Shown here one piece after another: positions 42,621 to 54,178 of a stretch of 60,000 bases of DNA. The DNA comes from Adiantum capillus-veneris (taxonomy: Eukaryota > Streptophyta > Polypodiopsida > Polypodiales > Pteridaceae). The DNA is taken from contig CM043952.1 in the NCBI GenBank assembly GCA_014529385.2, positions 54,518,119 to 54,578,118 of the forward strand. The letters run 5' to 3'. The translations under genes and the position numbers were made by a program. Position 1 is the first letter of the stretch, and every line of letters starts with the position of its first letter. The notes beneath the pieces are model-generated. The model did not search any database, was not told where the DNA came from, and saw nothing but the letters and a program-made list of their open reading frames with translations.

Positions 42621-42781
42621 TGTTAGGGGTCATGCCAAAATAATGTAGAATAAGGAGTGGTGAGAATTTCTTCTTCTCACCAAGCGCTCCAGCAAAAACT
42701 ATGTGTCTCCTCTCCTCTCGTGCTTTCTCCCTTGCTCGCACTCGCACACACTCTCTCATGCTCCCCTTCCCATGATCTTCA
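42621..42781 (+). repeat. C3 5' LTR
   Basis: It starts TGTTAGGGGTCATGCC and ends CATGATCTTCA. It is C/T-rich, shorter than the 3' copy by an internal deletion, and followed by the primer site TGGTATCAGAGC at 42784-42795. Confidence 0.85.
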
Positions 42782-42795
42782 AGTGGTATCAGAGC

Positions 42796-44324
42796 CCCGG
42801 TTCCTCCCTACATCCGTTCGTGTCCAACCCCTCTTGTGGATTCTATGAAATCTTGCAAAGAATGGAGATCTGCATAGTAACAAGTAGTAAAGCCGGATCA
42901 AAAGAGAATCAAGCAGAGCTTCAAAGCTTGAGATGAATCTTGAGCAGCCTGATATCGAACTTGGAAGCAAAAGCAAGAAGCAAAGCTTGGGAAGGCAAGG
43001 GAATTAGCAAGGCTTGTGAGGAGGAAAATGAAGGCCAATGGCAATCAAAGGGAGCTTGAAGCCTAGTAACAAACCAAGCAGTGCATCAAGCTTGAAGTAG
43101 ACAATAGCAAGCAGAGAGTTTGAGTTGTCAGCTCTTAGCAGCACTTGTACCTAGCACAGACAAGGGGAGAGATGGAGATACATTTTCTCTGAGTGAAAGC
43201 CACTACATGGAAACAAAGTGAAAGTAGCCCTCTCTGGCCTCATCCCCCCCCTCAAGCAAAAGAGAGGATTAGATTCCCTTAGGTGATGGCTCCCCGACTT
43301 TGGCATAGATGTGTCGGCTTACAAGTATAGGTGGAGACATGTTCACATGGGAGGGGGGGGGGGGGGGGGGGATGATACTTATTTGTTACAATAGTTTTGC
43401 ACTTTTCTCTGTAGTTTTCAGAGAGCTTGTTAATACCATACTTGTTTTGGCGCATATATGGCATCTGTGGTTACATGCTTAGCCTAGTTGGCTATGATTG
43501 CTAGATTTTGGCTTCAATGGGTTTCACCAAATTTTGATAGGGTTCACACTGTTTCAGTGGGAGGTTTTTAACATCAATTTTATGTGTGTGGTTCATGCAT
43601 GTTAGCATCTTGTGGGTGCTTGTGCTCTATTGATGCAAGGACAGGTATAAATTTCTTGCACTCTTTTGATGCTTGTTTGTGCGTAGATCCTGCTACACTA
43701 GCAATGACTACCATTACATGTATGTTGAGTTGCAGATACTGCAATTGTACAACGCTTGTGGAACCAATTTGGCTTGGTATTATTTGGCACTTACCTGTCC
43801 ATTTCTGAGACTCGGTTTAGAAGAGCCCTTTCTAAGATTGTGGCTAGTCATTGAGTCTGCATAACCTTTTGTGAGGGGTCATTGCATGAGGTTTTTTGAA
43901 GCTGAGCATTATGGGACGAATTACCCAGTGTGAGGTGGATTAGGTCGATGAAGGTCCCTTTTCATGGTCTCACCATAGGTTATGTATACATGGATATACG
44001 TGCTTTTGACATCGAGTTGGTGGTCATCCATGCTTTGTTAGTGGTTTATGCTACCATTTTATGCTAGTACAAACTTTGAGAGCATTTGATCTTGTTTATG
44101 CGTTGTTTTACATTCGTTTTGGATTGAGATGTCACTCCTCTAATAGAGGACACTTTGCCAAATTTCTCCTATGATTCTTCCATATGCATCTTGGCACACT
44201 GGATTGTTCACAGTGTGATTTTGCTGCATATTGTCTTGAGATTTTGCTCTTGTTATAGGGAAAACTTTGTCAAAATTATCTCAATTTTTTTTTCCATAAG
44301 TCTTTTGGTTACATTCCTTGAAAT
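42796..44324 (+). other. C3 leader
   Basis: There is no protein gene in about 1.5 kb. It includes a 19-base G run at 43353-43371, a block at 43865-43941 alike to the C1 leader, and ACTTTGTCAAAATTATCTC at 44264-44282 (like C1 and C4), 43 bases before the gag ATG. Confidence 0.6.
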
Positions 44325-45213
44325 ATGGCTACTAGTAGTGCTTTGAACAAGGACGAGTACTACATTAAAAAAGTTTGATGGCACAAACTTTGCAATCTAG
44401 AAGCAACATATGTGCAATGTGGTGATCAATAAAGGTTTGATGGTGTCATTGCGTGAGAGAAAAGAAAATGCATACACTTATGATTAGTGGGGAAATTTTA
44501 ATGAGCGTGCTATGGCGACCATTCGCCTGCACCTTGGTGAATCCTTTTACTTTACACGAATGGATAGGACCAATGCCAAGATTTATGGGATGCTTTATGT
44601 GAAATATGGGATGATAAAAATGCCTTGAACAAGATTTTTCTCATGAAGAAACTTATACGCATGAACATGAAAGAAGGCAACAACATTATCTCTCATTTGA
44701 ATGAGTTCAACAATGTCTTTTTGCAACTTACTTCTAAAGGTCTTAACTTTGATGAGGAAATGAAGGCCATCTTCTTGCTATGTTCACTGCCATCGTCATG
44801 GGATACGTTCAATACAGCCATAAGTAACTCAACACGTGGTGAGAACCTAGGACAATATTACTGTGTCAATTGTTGCGAGTGGGCATGGTGATGTGTATAT
44901 GGCTAGTGGCAGTCATGACAAGACAAGGCAGCATGGTCATAGTTGTGAATGTTCTCAGGATTGTAATAATAGTCATGGCAAGAGTCGTGGAATAGACATG
45001 AAGAACGTTGAATGTTATCGCTACCATAAAAAGAGACACTTGAAGAAGGATTGTCATGCATTACAGAATGAAAAAGGCAAAGAAAAATTGAAGTTTGACA
45101 CACCTAAGATCACCGTGAAGATAGAAGAATTTAATGTTGTTGAGTCTTCAGTTGTTGAGACTATTCTTGATGTGATGAAGACATCAAATGTGTTGATCTT
45201 TACACCAATTTGA
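44325..45213 (+). pseudogene. C3 gag, broken
   Basis: ATG at 44325, MATSSALNKDEYYIKK, then a frame change in an A-run to FDGTNFAI. A UBN2-like part, LIRMNMKEGNNIISHLNEFN, lies at 44625-44850. The zinc knuckle reads CYRYHKKRHLKKDC, so the second Cys is Tyr and the site is damaged. Confidence 0.85.
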
Positions 45214-45244
45214 ATCTTGATGCATTGTTAGCTCTAACGAGTGT

Positions 45245-46098
45245 TATGCTTAGAATTGGATAGTGGACTCAGGTGCTAGCTTTCATGTGACTCCTCATAA
45301 GGAGCGGTTCTCCACGTATAGTGCTTGGTATAATGAAGCTATGTATTGGTTATAAGCTTGATATATGCGGTATTGGGGCCATAAAGATTGTATGCATAAT
45401 GGCATCGAGTTTATCTTGTAGAGTGTTCGACATATGCCCAAATTGACAAAGAGTTTGATTTCTGTCGAGAAATTAGATGATTTGGGTTACACTACTATTT
45501 TTGCACATGGTTCTTAAATAATCAAGAAAGAAACCTCGTCATGCTTAAAGGCCAGAAGCCTAACTCATTGTATTCACTCTATGTCTCTTCAATGAAAGAG
45601 AATTCTATTGTCGTCCATAGAGTAGTGGCATAGCTCGTTGGGACATATGAGTCAGAAAGCCACAAAGGTACTAGAACGTTCTGTTTATATCCCCGTGTCA
45701 AAATGCTCTAATTTTTCTTTATGTGAACACTGCATTCATGGAAAACAAATTAGGTTGACCTCAACGCCTTTAGACTAGCAGTTAGAAACCCTCTAGATCT
45801 TGTTCATAGCGACTTACGGCCTATGCCTGTTACGTCTCTAGGGGGGGCACTATACTTCCTAACATTCATAGATGTCTCTACTAGGAAGGTGTGGGTTTAT
45901 CTCTTGAAGCAGAAGAGTAGAGTCTTTAGTGTATTTCAAAATTTCTAAGCAATGGTAGAAAACCAGTCAGGTAGAAAGCTTAAAGCTTTGCAAACTGACA
46001 ATGGAGGCGAGGATATCTCCTCTAAGCTCAATAACTTTGCAGTGAACAAGGCATTAGAAGATAGTTCACCACGCCTTACACACCCACTCAAAATGGTG
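45245..46098 (+). pseudogene. C3 protease and integrase N-terminal part
   Basis: Protease motif NWIVDSGASFHVTPHKERFS near 45255; KLTKSLISVEKLDDLGY near 45440; pre-integrase CEHCIHGKQIRL near 45727; integrase LVHSDLRPM, FIDVSTRKVWVYLLKQ and LQTDNGGED near 45800-46015. Broken by stops. The reading QNGAVERMNRN joins across the C4 insertion. Confidence 0.85.
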
Positions 46099-46103
46099 CG
46101 GTA

Positions 46104-46328
46104 TGTTAGGTAAAGGTGGTGTGCCTCACCATGCTTTGCCCGTGTCTGCTGCCAGTGTCCGACTGCCCACATTTATTTCCTTATTCTTTATGAGCTCTCA
46201 CTCACATTCTCACATGGTGCTCATACAGTGAGATTTGGGAGCTCCACCCACATCCTGTGTCGTTCTCTCTCTCTCCCTCTCTCCCCTTCGCACTCTCTGC
46301 ACACGCACACCGCATTCACGCACTCACA
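46104..46328 (+). repeat. C4 5' LTR
   Basis: It runs TGTTAGGTAAAGGTGG...CACTCACA. It lacks an insertion of about 16 bases around a TATAAAT found in the 3' copy, and its CT tract is short. The primer site is at 46331-46342. Confidence 0.92.
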
Positions 46329-46342
46329 ATTGGTATTAGAGC

Positions 46343-47422
46343 TTTGGCTACGCGACAGATAGAGTGCTACAGAGAAGTGAGCTTTTGGCTATGGTGAGCT
46401 TGTTTACGATGGAAGCTTGAGATCGGTTAGCAACCACCAAATCTGTGCTCATGGAAGCTTGAGGGACATTCCCAAGCTTGAGGGAAGAGTGTATTGCTAG
46501 TGTGTATGTTTTTTTGCAATCATATGTGCAGGAAGAATGCAGATTTTCATTTTCGCATGTCATTTTCCGAGGCCAAAAAACAACGTTTTTTGCATAACTT
46601 TTGCATATGGAATACGATTTATGCAAGGTTAGGGTGTAACCTGAGGTTTTGGCACGCTCCGGATGCAATGGTGATGTCCATTTGAGCTGATTTTGACCTC
46701 TGAAATTTCTGCAACAGCAGTAAGTTTTGCTGCGTTTTTGAGTCGAAAACAGTGTTTTTTTGACATATCTTGCACACTCGGACTTAGATCTATATGATTT
46801 AGGGGTCTACCCCAGGGTTTGTCGACGTTCCGGACGCAATGGTGATATGAGAATTTTGAAATTTTGATCACTTTTTTCTGCAGCAACCTGCATTTTTTTG
46901 AGACACAAAAGATTTGACAATTAAGGGCTTGTATACTGCAAATCATTGTGTAGATTGCATCTGGGGATATGTACATCACATTGTGGAGTCCATTGGATGC
47001 TGATTTAACTTGAAATTGTTGATTTGGGATGTGGTTCTTGGACTAAGGCACATCCGTATGCAGTTTCTCGGCACATGGTTTTGTGTTGATGTATACTCTA
47101 TGTGGGAACAGATGTGGAGATGTGGAGCCATCATGGCTAAGTATTTTGGATGCATGGTTGATACTCGCAGCTGAGCACTTGTTTATGCGCATCCATTGAA
47201 GCTTGTTTATGCAAACAAGTTGACAGGTTTTGTCAATATTCCGTTGAATGGTACTCCGACTAGAGCGTACTTGCTCTTTGTATGACTTTGTGAGGTGATT
47301 CCGGACGACTACATTCCCAGATTTGGCCATTTGGACATTTTCTATTGTCTCCATTTACGGTTTACTGTTGAGTTTTTGCTCCAATTACAAGGGAGACTCT
47401 GCCAAAATTTTGTCTAATTTGT
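46343..47422 (+). other. C4 leader with a duplicated module shared with C1
   Basis: Two diverged copies of a roughly 140-base module (46585-46722 and 46754-46890) each hold CGGA[CT]GCAATGGTGAT and end at TTTCTGCA[GA]CA. C1 has one copy at 19395-19524. ACTCTGCCAAAATTTTGTC at 47396-47414 is near-identical to the C1 pre-gag motif. Confidence 0.6.
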
Positions 47423-48787
47423 TTGGCTATTGTAGAGGCTTGTGAGCTTAATAGTTTGCTCACTTGTCTGCTTGAGATAGTGGTTTGCTCTCAGGTGGGA
47501 GAGTTTTGTGATCTCGAGCATTGTTTGTCATTGTTTGGCATGGCCATGAGAGGCGATTTTTGTTCACGGCGACTGACATGTTGGTATTGTGGCCACAAGG
47601 GGCATATTAGGCGCCGTTGCTTCAGGCGTATGAGGCAGCGAAAGAGACAGATGCATGGTGCTACTATGAGGACAGATGCTAAAAGTATGCATGTGATGGG
47701 CATGTCACTTTTGAGTCTAGCTTGCCTTCAGACTACTTTGTGTCTTGGGATAGCACATTGTCTACGCGTTTTCTACTAGACGAGCATGAAGTTTTTCACG
47801 TGACGTCACATCGTGATTTGTTTTACTTTTTCTCTAGTGGGAGACTTGGTTGTGTCCAGTTTGCTGATGGTTCAGCATATGACATAGAGGGTGCTGGAGA
47901 TGTATGCATATCTTCACTTAGCGGTGCATTGCTTAGCTACGAGATGTACGTTATGTACCAGGACTAAGTCAGAGTCTCATTTCAATGCATCAGTTTGCAG
48001 AGTAGTGGACATCGTGTACTGCTTGGAGAGTGGTCATTTCAACTGCATAGGGGATCACTGGTGATAGCCAAAGGTGCTAGGAGTGATCTGGTATACCCTT
48101 TGCATATTTCTGACACATGAGGCGGTGTAGTCTCTGTGTATTTATAGCCATGTTTGGAGCGAGAGACGAGGCGTCTCTTTTGCAGATGTGTTGCATGGAG
48201 AGCAGGTTGTGCATTTGTCTTGTGGTGACATTCACGCAGACAATGGTATCTCTGGGGATGCACAGCTTTGTCAGTCATTAGCTAAGGTGACATCAATGGA
48301 GCCAGAGATCGATGCATTGTTCAATGATGCGTCTAATACGTTTAAGGGCGACAGTGTCCTTCAGACTGCTGTGTGCGATTATAGTGGTGCTGATTTTTTG
48401 GCTTTGTAATCATTCTCAGCGGACATGCCTTTGCCAGATGATGCTGACATGGTGATGCATAGTCAGGTGGTTCCTGATGAGGATGCATATGGCACTGAGG
48501 TTGCTGACAGGGATAGGTTGGCACATATAGTGCATGTTTCGTCAGCTTTCGAGTCTCTCATGTCTGGCCTTTTGGTTTCGAGACCTGATCTTGCTTATTC
48601 GGTTGGTGCATTTGCAGTGGGAGTTGTCAGTCGTGCGATGACTGACACTGGCATTGTGCAATGTGGAGCCATGCAGGTGGTCACTCAATACCTGCATCGT
48701 GAGTGTCATCGTAGCTCTAGTCCTAGTGGTATGCATGTTGCATCTATACTAGAGCATGTTTGGAGTGAGCCAGTGGGCATAGGTTGA
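47423..48787 (+). pseudogene. C4 coding remnants: zinc knuckle, protease-like, RT-end-like
   Basis: CWYCGHKGHIRRRC (CX2CX4HX4C) lies near 47577. 47722-47967 reads FHVTSHRDLFYFFSSGRLGC and EGAGDVCISSL, in the style of a Copia protease, but the DSG triad has become DEH. 48560-48720 reads RPDLAYSVG and GVVSRAM, the segment that ends Copia RT. No integrase or YVDD is present. Confidence 0.75.
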
Positions 48788-48872
48788 GAGTCGTCTTCTC
48801 TCACCTCTTGTATATACTAGCTGTAGGCTAGTCTTCTCGCCACTTATCCGCACACAGCCTTTAGTGGGAGAA

Positions 48873-49030
48873 TGTTAGGTAAAGACGGTGTGCCTCACCG
48901 TGCTTTGCCCGTGTCCGGCTGCCCACATTTATTTCCTTATTCTTTATAAATACAAGGAATAAAGAGCTCTCACTCACATCTCACATGGTGCTCATATAGT
49001 GAGATTTGGGAGCTCCACCCACATCCTGTG

Positions 49031-49082
<52 letters not shown>

Positions 49083-49125
49083 CTTCGCACTTTCTACGCA
49101 CGCACACCGCATTCGCGCACTCACA
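48873..49125 (+). repeat. C4 3' LTR
   Basis: It runs TGTTAGGTAAAGACGG...CACTCACA, with TATAAATA near 48944 and a (CT)n tract at 49035-49081. It is followed by TSD CGGTA. Confidence 0.93.
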
Positions 49126-49130
49126 CGGTA

Positions 49131-50500
49131 GAAAGGATGAATAGGAATATCCAGGAATGGATCACTTTATGTTGCCTACGGCCACTTTACCTTAGGAGTT
49201 TTGGGGTAAAGCTATTATGGCCATTGTTTACTTGATAAATTGGTCGCCTATTACACCACTAAAGTATAAGATTCCACGGGAGATGTGGATGGGCAAATAG
49301 GCTAATTACGATAGATTATGTGTATTTGGGTGTGAGGCATTCTCACATGTGCCAATTGAACTTAGGCAAAAGCTAGATCCCAAATCACACAAGTGCATCT
49401 TCATTGGATATGGTGTGGATGGAGAGATGGGATATCATCTCTGGCACCCCAAATCTAAGAAGGTTATACGCAGCTCACAGGTGATATTCAATGAGTCTAA
49501 GATGCATAGACAGCCAGTGAGCGAGATTGAATATCGCAATGTAGGGTTTGAGGATGGTGCCTCACCACCGGTTACACAGAATGTTGGACGTGCTATTGAT
49601 ATACCTTCCACTAGTACACAAACAAATGTTGCTCCAGAGAGAGTAGAATTTGGCAGTCATGTACTCAAAAGATCTACTTGTGTATCTCGTGCACCTGAGC
49701 ATTTTCAACCAAGATTGGACCATTTGTTAGTCATTGATTGCGGTGAGTCCACTTGCTATAAAGAAGTTATTCAGATGGAAGATAGCATGAAATGAGACCA
49801 AGCTATGCAATCTGAGTATAACTCAATCTTAGCCAATGAGACTTGGGAACCAACAGAGTTACCAAAGGGTAAACAATCATTGCCTTGCAAATGGGTGTAC
49901 AAGAAGAAGTACACGGCAAAAGATCCCAAACCTAAGTATACGACTAGATTGCTTGCTAAAGGATTCAAGCAAAGAAAAGGCGTAGATTTTGATGAGATTT
50001 TTTCCTCAGTGGTCAAGATGACTACAGTGCATCTTGTGCTTGGTTTAGTAGCCATAGAGGACATGGAATTGGTCCAAATGAATATGAAAATGATGTTTCT
50101 TCATGGGATCTACATGATGTAGCGAGAAGGTTTTGAGATAAAGCAAAACTGGTGTGTAGAATCAAGAAAGCTTTGTATGGACTAAAGCAAGGCTCAAAGC
50201 AGTGGTACATCAAGTTTGATAAGTGCATTCAATCCCAACGTTACGGATAGAGCCAAGAGGATCACTGCCTGTACACAAGGAGGTTGAATGATGGTTCCTT
50301 CATCATCCTAATCTTGTATGTGGATGATATGCTTATAGCCGGGAAGTCAAAAGATGAGATTGCTCTTTTCATGAATTCCTTAAGCAAACAGTTTTCCATG
50401 AAAGATTTGGGTGATGCATATCACTTTCTTGGTATGTGTATCAAGAGAGATCATAAGCATGGAATACTTGAACTATCATAGGAAGAGTATATTCATAAGG
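49131..50500 (+). pseudogene. C3 integrase C-terminal part and reverse transcriptase, broken
   Basis: It continues the integrase after C4 (ERMNRNIQEW), then KLDPKSHKCIFIGYGVDGEM. RT: NETWEPTELPKGKQSLPCKW, TRLLAKGFKQRKGVDFDEIF, and YVDD in LYVDDMLIAG near 50320. Stops lie at 49793, 50120 and 50480, among others. Confidence 0.88.
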
Positions 50501-50559
50501 TCTTGCAATATTTTAACATGCAAGGGGGAAATCACTGAGTACTCCGATGGTTGTATATG

Positions 50560-51338
50560 TAAAACTTAGCAAGAATAGTTTCTCCAAATCGGATGCTGAA
50601 AAGACAGAGATGGAAAAAGTGTCATTTTCTTTGGCAGTTGGCAGTCTCATGTTCCCCATGGTTAACACATGACTAGACATTGGATTTGTAGTGGGAGTGG
50701 TTAGTAGATGTATGGCAAACCTGAGCAGAAAGCATTGGGAAGCAGTGAAGCATATCTTGAGTTACATCAAGGGTTTAGCCAACAAGAGCTTACATTTTGG
50801 GAAGAGTAATGTATCCATAGTTGGATACATTGATTTTGATTATGCGGGCTGGGTGGATACTAGGAGATCCACATCTAGCTTCGTTTCCTTGTTTGCTAGA
50901 GAGTTAATCTCTTGGAGATCATGTCTCCAAAATTGCATTTCGTCTTCCACCACTTAGGTTGAGTATGTTGCAGTTTTCAGTGCCAGCAAGGGTTATCTTG
51001 TCTAGTGGGAGACCTTGGTATATACCAGACTCTAGTGTCACATTGTGACATCCAGAGTGCGATTGTGTTAGCAAAGAACCCTGTTGTTTCATTCCAATTT
51101 AAAACACATCTGGGTCAGGTATCATGTGATACGCGATATTTTGGCTAACAAACACATTGAGTTAGCCGAATCTAGACAGATGAGAACCCAATAGATGCTC
51201 TGACAAAGATTCTATCTTCATAGCGGTTTGCACACATAGAGATGATGGACATAGGGTGAAGCTATGGTCATGCTTCACATTTGTATAGTTGTACATACTA
51301 ACCCTTACACTTATAGCCACTTGGGCCATGTTGGCCTT
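50560..51338 (+). pseudogene. C3 RNase H, broken
   Basis: VGVVSRCMANLSRKHWEAVK, VGYIDFDYAGWVDTRRSTSS and later VRYHVIRDILANKHIELAE, the usual order of Copia RNase H, with several stops and frame changes. Confidence 0.82.
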
Positions 51339-51350
51339 CAAGTGGGAGAT

Positions 51351-51540
51351 TGTTAGGGCTCAAGCCAACTGACCAACCGCTAACCCTATTCTTTGGATAT
51401 AATGTAAGATAAGGAGTAATAAGATCTTCTTCTTCTCACCAAGAGCTCCACCAAAAACTGTGTGTCTTCTCTCCTCTTCTGGTCTCTCCCTTGCTCGCAC
51501 TCGCAAACACTCTCTCATGCTCTTGCTCCCATGCTCTTCA
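51351..51540 (+). repeat. C3 3' LTR
   Basis: It runs TGTTAGGGCTCAAGCC...CATGCTCTTCA after polypurine tract CAAGTGGGAGAT, and is homologous to 42621-42781. Confidence 0.88.
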
Positions 51541-52116
51541 ATTTCTTTTAAATGTTCATAAGTTTTGAGTGTACATGCATACCATGAACATGCTTGTGGC
51601 AGCTTAGTCTCTCAAGTACTCAGTAGACCTTGCCAATCTACTATGAAAGATGATTAGGGCTAAGTAAAGACATGCTTACGACATCTAAGCCTTCCAAGCA
51701 CCAAGTGGAGTTATTTATCACTGTAGAAGAATGTCCACGGGTAAAAAGGGATCCTCTACCCAAAGCAACAAGACTAGCTATGACTTTATTTTCCCTACTC
51801 CATAATCGAGGATGGCTATGATTTCAAGGGAGAGGTAATTCTATGAAAATTATTTTCTAACCTATTAAAAGTATTTTCCATCTTAGTTTGGCCATTTATC
51901 ATGTCTGGGGAAAATAAAAGAGAACAATTGAAGTTGATATAAGTGCTTATGGAACAACTTGGTCAAAGGCTTGGGACCAAAAGAGGAGCAGTCCATGAAA
52001 GAGTAAGAGTAATTGTTGTCTAATTATCTCAGTCATAGTACAATACAAAGAAGGATGAATATATCCCGAGCAACCTTGATCAACGGTACATGACAATAGA
52101 GATATAGAAAGTAGCT

Positions 52117-52252
52117 CTTGAAGTCTGAAGAGTCTAAAAATAAAAAGCTTCAGACTACTTGAGCTTTACACATTTAGATTACCTAGGAGTCTAAAAATAG
52201 AAAGTAGATGTGTAAAGTTCAAGTAGTTCAAATACCTCTTCAGACTTCAAGT
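52117..52252. repeat. Foldback of about 136 bp
   Basis: 52117-52132 (CTTGAAGTCTGAAGAG) is the exact reverse complement of 52237-52252. Inside, ACTACTTGAGCTTTACACAT near 52157 pairs with ATGTGTAAAGTTCAAGTAGT near 52209 with few mismatches, leaving a short loop. It could be a small MITE or a hairpin RNA precursor; no TSD was identified. Confidence 0.7.
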
Positions 52253-52573
52253 ATGAAGTCTAGAAACCTTAGGGTAAATTTCTAACTTGCCACAAATAGT
52301 TTAAATATAGCAAGTTTTGGGGTTAGCTTGATGGCACCTCCAAAGGTGAAGCTTTAAAGCCCAAGGGTGTGTTTTATTTTTACCAAGTTGATCATAATTT
52401 AGTAGGTACTAAATTAGCAAGTAAGCTCTAGCCTAGGTTAGGTTCATAAAGCCTCCAAGGTTTGTGCAAAGGTCTTGCATCTGAGCCAGGTTAATTAAGG
52501 GTAAGTTTATGGTTTTTAATAATTAAAAGAGAAAAGTTAAATTCTAAGGTTAGAATAACCCTTCCTTGTTTCA

Positions 52574-52717
52574 AAAGTTGACTATAGTCCTTTCTTTCTA
52601 AGCTTGGCTAGACCACATGTCCAAAGTAGCATCTACGTGCTTTAGAAAGTTGAATCTAGCCCTTCCTTTCTAAGCTTGGCTAGACCACATGTCCAAAGTA
52701 GCACCTACTTGCTTTAT
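52574..52717. repeat. Tandem duplication, period about 71-72 bp
   Basis: AAAGTTGACTATAGTCC at 52574 recurs as AAAGTTGAATCTAGCCC at 52646, and both are followed by TTTCTAAGCTTGGCTAGACC. A few substitutions separate the copies. Confidence 0.85.
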
Positions 52718-52938
52718 GTGAAGTTAATAAGTGTGTGTGAGTGTGTGTGGTGTGTGTACACTTGCCAAGAAAAGTCAAAGGGAGGAGGAGACATCTTTTT
52801 CAAGTATAGCATGGACAAGTATATGAGCTTGCATGAGCTACACTTTGCGTGTTTACTTCTCATTGGTCCATATTGTAGGCATTTCATTTTGAATTTTGAC
52901 ATGTGTGGGATGAGATTTAGCAAAGGGGACCGTGGGAT

Positions 52939-52969
<31 letters not shown>

Positions 52970-53172
52970 GCAAGTCTCAAGTATGGCAAAAGCAAAGCAA
53001 AGCAAAGCAAGTGCATTCTCTCTCTCTTTCCATATGAGCTTGAGAGGGTGGTCATCATACTCAAGCACTTAGCTATGGATGCAAATTCAGGCATCGGAGT
53101 TTTTTGCAAAACCTTTAAAGAACACTTTTATGTCCTTAGGTTACTAACCTAATAGACTATGAGGAAGATAAT

Positions 53173-53570
53173 ACAATGCGTAGTTACTCTAAACCATCTC
53201 AAATCTACTTAACTGCAATCTGCGAGTATTAAAATACTCACATAATATTGAGTTAAGAAAAAGAGACATTTTTTTGAAGGGTATTCAATCTTTAAAGGAA
53301 GGAAAAACAACATGACTCTTCTCATCTTAGGACTAGCACTAGTAATATTTGAAAATATCCATGGTTGATGATTAGTCACTACAATGTGTAGCTACTCTAA
53401 ACCATCTTAAATCTACTTAAATGCAATCTGTGAGTATTAAAATACTCACATTATATTAAGTTAAGAAAAAGGGATATTTTTTGGAAGGGTATTCAATCTT
53501 TGAAGGAAGGACGTACAAAAATCATGACTATTCTCATCTTAGTACAATATTGATGGTTGATGATTAGTCA
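53173..53570. repeat. Tandem duplication, period about 208 bp
   Basis: ACAATGCGTAGTTACTCTAA at 53173 recurs as ACAATGTGTAGCTACTCTAA at 53381. Both copies hold GAGTATTAAAATACTCACAT and GAAGGGTATTCAATCTTT and end at ATTAGTCACTAC. They are an estimated 85-90 percent alike. Confidence 0.88.
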
Positions 53571-54178
53571 CTACATGTCATCCATAGTTGATGACAGTGA
53601 TGCATTGTATCTCATATCTAGTTGATGATCCCTCTCATGTATCATGGCAAGAGATAGAGTTCCGCTTGCCACGAATAAACTTAATGCAAAGTGATGAAGT
53701 GATTATGTCTCTAGCCATACCTATATACTTAATCCGTAGTGATTAAGCCCTTGCCAAGTCATTTAACCGACACTATTTAAATCCTTGAAGGTATAGCCAT
53801 GATACATCTGCTAGGATATTTGTAAATTTGTTCGTCATCAATTATGGCTAGTTAGAGATTGCCACCTAGGGTGGCAGGCAGATTCTTATTGCCACTATGT
53901 CTAGGAGGCAACTATTGTCCTAGCTTCACTTAATAAGCTTAGTATACAAAAATAGGGAGAACTTTGACTATCATAAGGTAATATCATGAGACCATTCATC
54001 TTGGATGAATGTGGCGACAAACGTTAGATTTATTCGATTATCATCGATTTTAAGGAAACGTATAGCTTTGGAGTAAGCTATCTTAAAGCTTATAGCTTTG
54101 TAGTAGCATAAACACGCTAATGAGGACAAAAAATATTATTGAAAGAGAGGAGAAAACATATAATGGTACCTAATAAAC

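Larger units (their letters stand above)
46104..49125 (+). mobile_element. C4: small deleted Copia-type element nested in C3
   Basis: It is 3.0 kb with LTRs at 46104-46328 and 48873-49125 and perfect TSD CGGTA (46099-46103, 49126-49130). The primer site is TGGTATTAGAGC, one change from the standard. Inside are a long repeated leader, a zinc-knuckle segment, a protease-like piece and a short RT/RNase H-like piece; most of integrase and RT is absent. It looks like a non-autonomous deletion derivative. Confidence 0.93.
42621..51540 (+). mobile_element. C3: decayed Ty1/Copia element with nested C4
   Basis: LTRs lie at 42621-42781 and 51351-51540; the 5' LTR lacks about 30 bases near its start. 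Flanking pentamers are ATTTT and ATTTC (one mismatch). There is a tRNA-Met primer site and a polypurine tract CAAGTGGGAGAT (51339-51350). Copia order gag, protease, integrase, RT, RNase H is visible with many stops. C4 is inserted in its integrase. The element lies at the 3' side of R2. Confidence 0.9.
51541..54178. other. Gene-free stretch with foldback and tandem duplications
   Basis: No convincing gene is seen. It contains a hairpin (52117-52252), a 71/72-bp duplication (52574-52717), a short (CT)n tract at 52943-52969, an AAAGC array near 52988-53010 and a 208-bp duplication (53173-53570). It may include the 3' end of R2. Confidence 0.5.
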
